DNA of 64,000 nt, from assembly GCA_035358815.1 (NCBI GenBank), contig DAOPQC010000005.1, positions 186,001-250,000 of the forward strand, given 5' to 3'. The stretch is from Thermoanaerobaculales bacterium (lineage in GTDB: Bacteria; Acidobacteriota; Thermoanaerobaculia; Thermoanaerobaculales; Sulfomarinibacteraceae). Both the position numbers and the translations under genes were made by a program. Below, piece by piece: positions 27,930 through 34,986 of this stretch. Position 1 is the stretch's first letter. Each line of letters begins with the position of its first letter. The notes under the pieces were generated by a model. It was not told where the DNA came from. It did not search any database and saw only the letters and a program-made list of their open reading frames with translations.

Positions 27930-28022
27930 ATGCTGTCCGGCAGGGCGATCGCCAATCTGGAGGAAGGTCGCCTCGCGGCCGTGAACGCGACGCGACGGAG
28001 GCTGACATGGCATCGAAGCTGA
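27930..28022 (+). CDS. Possible 30-residue leader ORF overlapping the MFS gene
   Basis: ATG at 27930 opens a 30-codon frame (starting MLSGRAIANLEEGRLAAVNA) that stops 16 bases inside the MFS gene. With the -10 box placed 7 nt before it, the ORF could be read leaderlessly and coupled to the downstream start at 28007. No similarity was recognised and it may be chance. Confidence 0.25.
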   Translation: MLSGRAIANLEEGRLAAVNATRRRLTWHRS

Positions 28023-29278
28023 CCCCGAAGGCGTCCTTCTACCTCGGTTTCCTGCTGATCCTCAACGTCTTCAACTTCGCCCACCGCCAGATGCCGATCT
28101 CGCTCGGCTACCAGATCGAGAACGGGCTCGGCATCTCCCATGCCCAGCTCGGCCTGCTCATCGGCTTCGCGTTTGTCGCGTTGTACTCGGTGGCCGGCAT
28201 GCTGTTCGGCACCGTGGCCGATCGCTGGAACCGGCCGCGCCTGATCGCCCTCGGCCTGAGCCTGTGGGCGGCGGCCACCGTGGTCTCGGGCCTGTCCCAG
28301 AGCTTCGTCCAGATCGCCCTGCTGCGGCTCCTGGTGGGCACCGGCGCCGCCGTCCTGACGCCGGCCGCGCTCGGCATGCTGGCGGACGTCTACCGCCCGG
28401 AGAAGAGGGCCTTCGCCGCGGGCGTCTACTACGGGGGCATCCCTCTCGGGGCCGGGCTCTCCCTGATCGTGGTGGCGCTGCTCGAGCCGGTCCTCGGCTG
28501 GCGCGCCTGCTTCTACGTCGCGGGAGCGGCCGGGCTGCTGCTGGTGCCGTTCATGCTGCTCCTGAAGGACCCTCCACGGGGCGGAGTGGAGGCAGCGGCG
28601 ACGTCGCCCACCAGCCATCCCCCGGTCGCCCATCGGTCGACGGCCGAGGTGCTCGGTGAGATCGTGGGCGTGGCGAGGCGCTCGCCGGCCCTCGTCGCAT
28701 CGGTGATCGGCAGCGTGATCGTGCTCTGGCCGATCAGCGCCTTGACCCTCGGCGTGACCTGGCTCCAGCTGGAGCGGGGATTCACCATGAGGCAGGCCGG
28801 GCTGTACAGCGGCGTGATCTTCCTGGTGGCCGGGTTTCTCGGCAACACGGTGGGCGGCTGGTTGAGCGACCTCTGCCACCGCCGCTGGCGCGGCGGGCGG
28901 CTGTGGTTCCTGGCGCTCGTCCAGCTGGTCATCGGCCCACCGGCCCTGGCCTGGTACGTGCTGCCCAAGGACTCGGTGTGGTTCTACGTGGTGTGGTTCG
29001 TCGGCAGCTTCGCCGCCACTGGCTACTTCGGTCCGATCTTCGCGACCGTTCAGGACCTGGTGCCGGCCCGGGTCCGCTCCACCATGGTGGGCGTGCTTCT
29101 GCTGCTGGTGAACCTGTTCGCCACCGGCCTCGCGCCCTGGGTGGCAGGCGCGATCGGCGACGCGACGACCCTCACCAGGGGCCTCGTGATCTGCACTCTG
29201 GTCGGGTTCCTGTCAGTGCCGTTCTTCGTCTTTGCCGCGCGGCGTTACGCCACCGACATCGGACGCCTCGGCCGATGA
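28007..29278 (+). CDS. MFS transporter (spinster-like)
   Basis: A 423-residue integral membrane protein with twelve predicted helices. The N-terminal half carries the MFS loop motif GTVADRWNRPR (about residues 66-76) and LRLLVGTGAAVLTPAALGMLADVYRPEKR. Central and C-terminal parts include LSDLCHRRWRGGRLW. The pattern resembles the spinster/hexuronate-type group that exports or imports organic acids and lipids. The ATG has GGAGG 5 nt upstream. It follows the SDR gene by 106 bp on the same strand, so it may move the substrate or product of the acyl-CoA pathway. The substrate is not known. Confidence 0.85.
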   Translation: MASKLTPKASFYLGFLLILNVFNFAHRQMPISLGYQIENGLGISHAQLGLLIGFAFVALYSVAGMLFGTVADRWNRPRLIALGLSLWAAATVVSGLSQSFVQIALLRLLVGTGAAVLTPAALGMLADVYRPEKRAFAAGVYYGGIPLGAGLSLIVVALLEPVLGWRACFYVAGAAGLLLVPFMLLLKDPPRGGVEAAATSPTSHPPVAHRSTAEVLGEIVGVARRSPALVASVIGSVIVLWPISALTLGVTWLQLERGFTMRQAGLYSGVIFLVAGFLGNTVGGWLSDLCHRRWRGGRLWFLALVQLVIGPPALAWYVLPKDSVWFYVVWFVGSFAATGYFGPIFATVQDLVPARVRSTMVGVLLLLVNLFATGLAPWVAGAIGDATTLTRGLVICTLVGFLSVPFFVFAARRYATDIGRLGR

Positions 29279-29361
29279 CCGCGAGGAGCGCCGGGTCTGG
29301 AAGGCGGCGGCGCAGCGGCGTCGATCATCTCAGACCCTGCCGTTGGGGGAGGAGGTCACCC

Positions 29362-31035
29362 GTGTCAGCATCCACCTGTCTTCGCAGCGCGCGCCCGTTC
29401 GCGCGACCGGCCTCGGCTCGGTGGTCCATCGCCGCGCTCGCGCTCGTCGTCGGCTCGCTGGCCTGCTCGCCGACGGCGACGCTCGATGCGCCGACGGTTG
29501 TCGCGGACGGTGAGGTCCTGCTCGGTGCGTTTGTCGGCGACGGCACGGCCGAGGCCGTGTTCCGGGGCATCCCGTACGCCGCGCCGCCGGTCGGTGAACT
29601 GCGCTGGCAGCCGCCGGCGCCGATCACGCCGCGGGAGGGCGTGCAGCGGGCGACCGAGTTCGCGCCGGTGTGCGTCCAGGCCACCGAGAGCGCCAGCTTC
29701 TACCGGCATATCGCCGAGACGCTGGGCAAGGACCCGGCGCTGGTATCGGGGCCCGGCCCTGGCAGCGAGGACTGCCTGTATCTCAACGTCTGGACCCCGA
29801 ACCTCGGCGGCGAAGACCTCGTCCCGGTGATGGTCTGGATCCACGGCGGCGGCAACGCGAACGGTGTCGCGGCCGCGGCCCAGACCGACGGCGCCAATCT
29901 CGCCCGCCGGGGAGTGGTGGTGGTGACCATCAGCTACCGCCTGAATGTGTTCGGGTTCCTCGCCCATCCCGCGCTGTCAGCGGAGTCCGAGCACGGATCG
30001 TCGGGCAACTACGCGCTGCTCGACCAGGTCGCGGCTCTTCAGTGGGTGCAGCGGAACGTCGCCGCCTTCGGCGGGGACCCGGGCCGGGTGATGGTGTTCG
30101 GCGAGTCGGCCGGCGCGACCGACGTCGCCTACCTGCTGGCGTCGCCCCTCGCCCGCGGCCTCTTCCATCGTGCCGCGATCCAGAGCGGTGGCTTCGCGGT
30201 GAGCGACTTTCGAACCCTGGGCGAGGCGGAAGCGGTGGGTGCGAGCTTCGCGCAGGCCCTCGGGGTGGCCGACGCGCCCGACGTCCTCGAGGCCATGCGC
30301 GCCGCGCCTGCGGAGGACGTCCGCCGGGCCTGGCTCAGCACCAAGCACGTCGGCGGCAATGCTCCCAACGTCGACGGATGGGTGCTCCCCGACGCGACCG
30401 GCAGGCGGTTCGACGAGGGCAAGCACAGCCAGGTGCCGCTGATCATCGGGTTCAACGCCGACGAGTGGACCACCCTGCGTCACTACTGGCCCGACGTCAC
30501 GCTCGACGGTCTCAGGCAGGTGCTCGGTGCGGTCTACGGCCCGCTCGCCGACCGGGCGATGGAGCTGTACCCGGCCGCCACGGACGCCGAGGCGGTGGCC
30601 GTCGCGGACCGCTGGCAGACGGAGTGGTACTTCGCGTGCCCGTCCCGGTACATCGCGGAGCGAATGGCGCGGGCCGGCGGACCGGTCTACTTGTACGTGT
30701 TCAGCCGGGCCGTTCAGGCGCCCGGGGGTGAACGGCTCGGCGCCTATCACGGGGCCGAGATCCCCTACGTCTGGGACAACCTGGCCGTCGAGACCTGGGT
30801 GCCGCGCCAGCCCCACGACCAGGAGTTGGCCAGCGCCATGAGCGCGGCCTGGCTGCGCTTCGCGGCCACCGGAGATCCGAACGGCGGCGGGCTGCCGACC
30901 TGGCCGCTCTACCGCAGCGGGGAGGAGGGGTTCCTCCAGTTCGGCGACACGATCAGCGCCGGGTCGGGGGTCCGACGAGAAGCCTGCGCACTGTTCGAGG
31001 ATCTCCAGTCGATGCGGTTGGCGAGGGGCCGCTGA
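29362..31035 (+). CDS. Carboxylesterase type B, lipoprotein
   Basis: A 557-residue esterase of the cholinesterase/para-nitrobenzyl esterase family. The leader ends in VVGSLACSPTA, a good lipobox. Family markers are FRGIPYAAPPVGELRWQ, EDCLYLNVWTP, the oxyanion hole WIHGGGNANG and the nucleophile FGESAGATDVAYLL. The acid lies in FNADEWTTL and the histidine in AYHGAEIPYVW. GTG at 29362 has GAGGAGG about 6 nt upstream. It probably cleaves an ester at the cell surface or in the periplasm, supplying acids to the nearby transport and CoA-dependent genes (inference). Confidence 0.88.
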   Translation: MSASTCLRSARPFARPASARWSIAALALVVGSLACSPTATLDAPTVVADGEVLLGAFVGDGTAEAVFRGIPYAAPPVGELRWQPPAPITPREGVQRATEFAPVCVQATESASFYRHIAETLGKDPALVSGPGPGSEDCLYLNVWTPNLGGEDLVPVMVWIHGGGNANGVAAAAQTDGANLARRGVVVVTISYRLNVFGFLAHPALSAESEHGSSGNYALLDQVAALQWVQRNVAAFGGDPGRVMVFGESAGATDVAYLLASPLARGLFHRAAIQSGGFAVSDFRTLGEAEAVGASFAQALGVADAPDVLEAMRAAPAEDVRRAWLSTKHVGGNAPNVDGWVLPDATGRRFDEGKHSQVPLIIGFNADEWTTLRHYWPDVTLDGLRQVLGAVYGPLADRAMELYPAATDAEAVAVADRWQTEWYFACPSRYIAERMARAGGPVYLYVFSRAVQAPGGERLGAYHGAEIPYVWDNLAVETWVPRQPHDQELASAMSAAWLRFAATGDPNGGGLPTWPLYRSGEEGFLQFGDTISAGSGVRREACALFEDLQSMRLARGR

Positions 31036-31236
31036 CGCCGTTGCAGCGCATCGGCGGCCCGCTCGTCGGTGGCCCGCTGCTGCTGCGTCCGGCGGCTTTT
31101 CTCCGAGCCCCGCGGGAGGCAGGCCGGTCGGCTTGCGCGGCACGGCAGGCCGGGCCCGGGCCACTCCGGCACGCAGGAGTCAGGGGCGCCGGTCACCCAT
31201 GAGTCGTGCTCCATGACCTGAAGGGGAAGTCCTGCC

Positions 31237-32559
31237 ATGGATCCAAGCACCATCAGCACGATCGGCATTGTCGTTTCCCTGGCCTTCATCATCGTGCTCG
31301 CCCTGAGAGGGTGGCACATCATCATCCTCGCGCCGCTGGCCGCCATCATCGCAGCGTCATTCTCCGGTCTGAATGTCCTGGACACATTGACCGGGCCCTA
31401 CATGACCGGGTTCACCAACTATGCCCGGAGGTTCTACCTCATCTTCCTGATGGGGACCCTCTTCGGAAAGCTGATCGAGGACAGCGGCGCCGCCCGCTCG
31501 ATTGCCCATGCGATCATGAGGCTCATCGGCGGCGGCGTCGACAAGCCGCTGCGCGTCCTGATCGCGTTCTCCGTCGTCGCCATGGCCCTGACCTATGGCG
31601 GGGTCAGCCTGTTCGTCGTCATCTTCGCAGTGCTTCCGATCGCCCGGGAGCTGTGGCAGGAAGCGGACATCCCCTGGCACCTGTTCATCCTGTCGTTCGT
31701 CTTCGGCGCCGCCTCCATGACGATGACCATGATTCCCGGCACGCCGCAGATCCAGAACCTCATGCCGACGAAGTACATGAGCTCGACGCCGGCGTCGGCC
31801 CCGGTGCTGGGTCTGCTGGGCGCCGCCATCGTCTTCACACTGAACGTGCTCTACATGAGGTACTGTGTCGCGAAGTTCAAGCGAGAAGGCGAGCACTACG
31901 TTCCGCCGACCGGGCTCGGCATGATCTCCGGCCCGACCATCGTCGCGGGTAGCCTGCCGAACGTCTGGCTGAGCCTGGTGCCGATGGCAGTCGTGCTGGT
32001 CTTCTTGAACCTGCCCTCCGCGAGGCTCGATCCGATCTATGCCCTTGGTCTCGGCGTGCTCGCGGCGCTGGCCGTGTTCTGGCGGCGCTATGGCGCTGTC
32101 GTGGACACGCTGAGCAAGGGCGCCGTGAACACCGTCGTTCCGATCGTCAACACCTGCGCCGACGTCGGCTATGGGATGGCGATCGCGGCCACGGTCGGGT
32201 TCAAGGTGGTTTCGGACTGGCTTCTGACGCTGCCCATGCATCCGATCGTCTCGCTCTCGGTCGCCACCAACATCATGGCGGCGATAACCGGCTCCGCTTC
32301 GGGCGGCATGGGGATCATCCTGGAGACATTGGCGCCCAAGTACCTCGCTTTGGGATTGAGCCCGGATCTGGTGCACAGGATTGTCGTCATGTCCTCGGGG
32401 TGCTTCGACGCCATGCCGCATAACGGCGTCGTCATCACCATGCTGGCGGTCGCCGGTCTGACGCATCGCCAGGCCTACAAGCACATCTTCATCGGCCACA
32501 TCCTGGCGACTCTGGTCGCCTTGCTGGTCGTCATTCCTCTCGGGATCCTGCTCTACTGA
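31237..32559 (+). CDS. GntP-family organic acid permease
   Basis: A 440-residue protein with about twelve hydrophobic segments. Lines such as FYLIFLMGTLFGKLIEDSGAARSIAHAI, TYGGVSLFVVIFAVLPIARELWQEADIP and GSASGGMGIILETLAPKYLALGL fit the GntP (gluconate:H+ symporter) family, which also includes 3-hydroxybutyrate and other hydroxy-acid carriers. Given the neighbouring esterase and CoA-transferase, a hydroxy-acid substrate is plausible. The start has AAGGGGAAG 8 nt upstream. Codon use is less GC-extreme than in flanking genes. Confidence 0.85.
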   Translation: MDPSTISTIGIVVSLAFIIVLALRGWHIIILAPLAAIIAASFSGLNVLDTLTGPYMTGFTNYARRFYLIFLMGTLFGKLIEDSGAARSIAHAIMRLIGGGVDKPLRVLIAFSVVAMALTYGGVSLFVVIFAVLPIARELWQEADIPWHLFILSFVFGAASMTMTMIPGTPQIQNLMPTKYMSSTPASAPVLGLLGAAIVFTLNVLYMRYCVAKFKREGEHYVPPTGLGMISGPTIVAGSLPNVWLSLVPMAVVLVFLNLPSARLDPIYALGLGVLAALAVFWRRYGAVVDTLSKGAVNTVVPIVNTCADVGYGMAIAATVGFKVVSDWLLTLPMHPIVSLSVATNIMAAITGSASGGMGIILETLAPKYLALGLSPDLVHRIVVMSSGCFDAMPHNGVVITMLAVAGLTHRQAYKHIFIGHILATLVALLVVIPLGILLY

Positions 32560-32754
32560 CCTCATGGACGGGAAGCTTGCGCCGAGGCGGCGGCGGTCAG
32601 AACATCGAGAGTGCAGGCGGAGATCGTCCCGCGGCCGAGTCGCACGAACGGTCCCGGGGAGCCGCCGGAGACCCCGGGAGACCACGGACGATTGCGGACG
32701 AATGGACCCTGCTACGACCCCACGGTTCGGCGCCGCGCGAAAGGACGGTCCAGC

Positions 32755-33828
32755 ATGAACGATCACGTCATGCGTCTCGCGATCGGGATATCGACGCTCG
32801 TCATCTCTGTCGTCGACGTGGCAGCCGCCCGGGTCGGACCTGCGGCACCACCCTCTGCACCGACACACTCGGGCGAGTCGAGGAACCTGGTCCCTCTGGT
32901 CGGGACAGAAGGCGTGCCGACAGTCGTTGCGGAGAAGTGGCTGGTGGTCACCGAACAACCCCACGGCATCGAAGGCTTGATCTTCGATGGTGACGGCAAT
33001 CTCTACCTGGTCGTGGTGGGAACCGGCAGCGTCCTCAAATCGGCTCCCCCATACAAGGAGCTCACGACGGTCTACGGGCCGTCCGAGAGCCGATTCTCGA
33101 CCGTCAAGATCCACAAGGACGGCAGGTTGTTCCTCTGCGATCTGGGCGTGCAGCAAGGGTACCAGGGGGACAGCACGGGCCGGATCATCTCCATGCGGCC
33201 CGACGGGTCCGGCATGGAGGTGATCGTTCCCGCCGGCAGCTACACACCTGATGACATGGTGTTCGACGACAAGGGCGGCTTCTACTTCACCGACTTCAAG
33301 GACTACACGGACGCCATCAACGCCGCGAACGGCGCAGTCTATTACGCGTCCCCGGACTTCAGGACGATCACCCCCGTCCTGAAGAACCTGGCCTCTCCCA
33401 ATGGGATCGCGTTGAGCAGGAGCGGAAAGACCCTCTGGGTCACGGAGACGTTCAGTCAACAGCTGCACCGGCTTGCTCTCGGGGCCGATGGAATCACCCT
33501 CAGCCTCTACGGCCACATGATTCCCTATCGCTTCAGTGGCTTCGGCGGGCCCGACTCCGCGGCGATTGACGATGACGACAACGTCTACGTCGCATGCTTC
33601 GGCGGGGGAAAGGTCATGGTCTTCAACATGCTCGGCAATCTCATCGGACAGGTGCTGATACCGGGAAGGGAGGACGGATTCATGCTGTCGTCGACGACGG
33701 TTGCGATCGTTCCCGGGACCAATGACCTGCTGATCGGTGCCGGTGACTTCGCCGGTCGTGGCGCCTGGATATTCAAGGCAAAGTCCTTCGGCAAGTCCTG
33801 GGATGGTGCATTTCAGTTCCAGAAGTAG
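32755..33828 (+). CDS. Secreted SMP-30/gluconolactonase-like beta-propeller
   Basis: The protein is 357 residues with a signal-like N-terminus (MRLAIGISTLVISVVDVAAA). It has propeller blades with GIEGLIFDGDGNLYLVVVGTG, TPDDMVFDDKGGFYFTDFKD, ASPNGIALSRSGKTLWVTETF and DSAAIDDDDNVYVACFGGGKVMVF. These carry the acid and asparagine positions that bind metal in SMP-30/Drp35-type lactonases. It may open a lactone outside the cytoplasm. It lies 195 bp after the GntP gene on the same strand. The base composition is lower in GC than the window: 37 of 60 bases are G/C at 33061-33120, against 45 of 60 at 43261-43320. Confidence 0.78.
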   Translation: MNDHVMRLAIGISTLVISVVDVAAARVGPAAPPSAPTHSGESRNLVPLVGTEGVPTVVAEKWLVVTEQPHGIEGLIFDGDGNLYLVVVGTGSVLKSAPPYKELTTVYGPSESRFSTVKIHKDGRLFLCDLGVQQGYQGDSTGRIISMRPDGSGMEVIVPAGSYTPDDMVFDDKGGFYFTDFKDYTDAINAANGAVYYASPDFRTITPVLKNLASPNGIALSRSGKTLWVTETFSQQLHRLALGADGITLSLYGHMIPYRFSGFGGPDSAAIDDDDNVYVACFGGGKVMVFNMLGNLIGQVLIPGREDGFMLSSTTVAIVPGTNDLLIGAGDFAGRGAWIFKAKSFGKSWDGAFQFQK

Positions 33829-33959
33829 AGAGGCCTCAGCGAGCCGGGCGCGCGCAACAAGGACACTCTCGAGCGCCTGGCGAGCAAGAGACGTGCCGAG
33901 CGCCGCGCCGGCTGCTGGCGATCTGCCCCGTCAGCGGGGACTGCGGCGGCTCGTGAGAG

Positions 33960-34880
33960 CTACTGCCGCAGCGCCCGCCGGCTGGCGTGCCGGGCGATCG
34001 CGTCGACGACCTCGGGCCACAGCCCCTTGGCGAGGTCGTGCCCCATGCCTTCGAAGGAAAGGAACTCGGCGCCCGCAATGACGGCGGCGGTCGCTCTGCC
34101 GGACTCGATCCGCACCACGGGATCGCTCTCGCCGTGGATCACGAGTGCCGGGCAGGTGATCCTGGCGAGCGCTTCCTTGCGGCTGCCTGACGCCAGGATC
34201 GCGGCCATCTGGCGGTCGCGGCCGGCACCGTGGATGCCGCGCGCGAAGACTCGTGCGGCGTGGTCCCGAGCCGCGTCGGGGTCGATCGGATACTTGGGAC
34301 CGGCGTAGACCCGCCATTTGACGACGTACTGCCGGAGGAAGGGGCCGAGCTCGGTCTCCAGGGGAGCGGTCAGACACGCCCATGCCTCCGGGGTCGACGG
34401 CGGCAGCCCCGGTTCGCCGGTGGTCGACATGATCGAGGTCAGGGTGAGCACCCTGTCCGGGAAGCCCGCGGCCATGAGCTGGGCAATCATGCCACCCATG
34501 GACAGGCCCACGACGTGCGTCTTGCCGACGCCGATCGCGTCGAGCAGGCCGATGGTGTCGGCCACGAGGTCCGACAGCACGTAGGGCGCCTCGACGCCCT
34601 CACCTCGCTGCATGGCCTCGACCATGTCTGCGATCCTGGGGTGGCCCGCATCCTCGAGGATTGTCGACTGGCCCACGTCCCGGTTGTCGAACCGGATGAC
34701 GCGAAACCCCCTGCCGGCGAGAAGCGAGCAGAACCCGTCCTTCCAGTCGATCATCTGACAGCCGAGGCCCATGATGAGGAGCATCGGCGGCGCATCCGGC
34801 TCGCCGAAGGTGTCGTACACGAGCTCGATGCCGTTGGCCTTGACTCTCGCCGGGGCAGTGTGCGGAATCGCGTCGGTCAC
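33960..34880 (-). CDS. Alpha/beta hydrolase (aclacinomycin methylesterase-like)
   Basis: A 306-residue cytoplasmic hydrolase. It has MLLIMGLGCQMIDWKDGFC near the oxyanion hole, RFDNRDVGQST, the nucleophile GLSMGGMIAQ, the acid in IHGESDPVVRIE and the histidine in EGMGHDLAKGLWP. The DNRDxGxST form is typical of the RdmC/TesA-like esterase branch. GTG at 34880 has GGAGGT 6 nt upstream. The frame extends further upstream only because it overlaps the sulfatase/TPR gene. The substrate is unknown. Confidence 0.87.
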   Translation of the reverse strand: MTDAIPHTAPARVKANGIELVYDTFGEPDAPPMLLIMGLGCQMIDWKDGFCSLLAGRGFRVIRFDNRDVGQSTILEDAGHPRIADMVEAMQRGEGVEAPYVLSDLVADTIGLLDAIGVGKTHVVGLSMGGMIAQLMAAGFPDRVLTLTSIMSTTGEPGLPPSTPEAWACLTAPLETELGPFLRQYVVKWRVYAGPKYPIDPDAARDHAARVFARGIHGAGRDRQMAAILASGSRKEALARITCPALVIHGESDPVVRIESGRATAAVIAGAEFLSFEGMGHDLAKGLWPEVVDAIARHASRRALRQ

Positions 34881-34986
34881 GAGACGACCTCCACTGGAGT
34901 CTGCGGTGTGGCCACGACGCCGTTCAGCCAGCGCACGGCCAGCCGGCAGGATAGCACCCGCGTGGAGACCGGGAGGGGAGGCTGCA

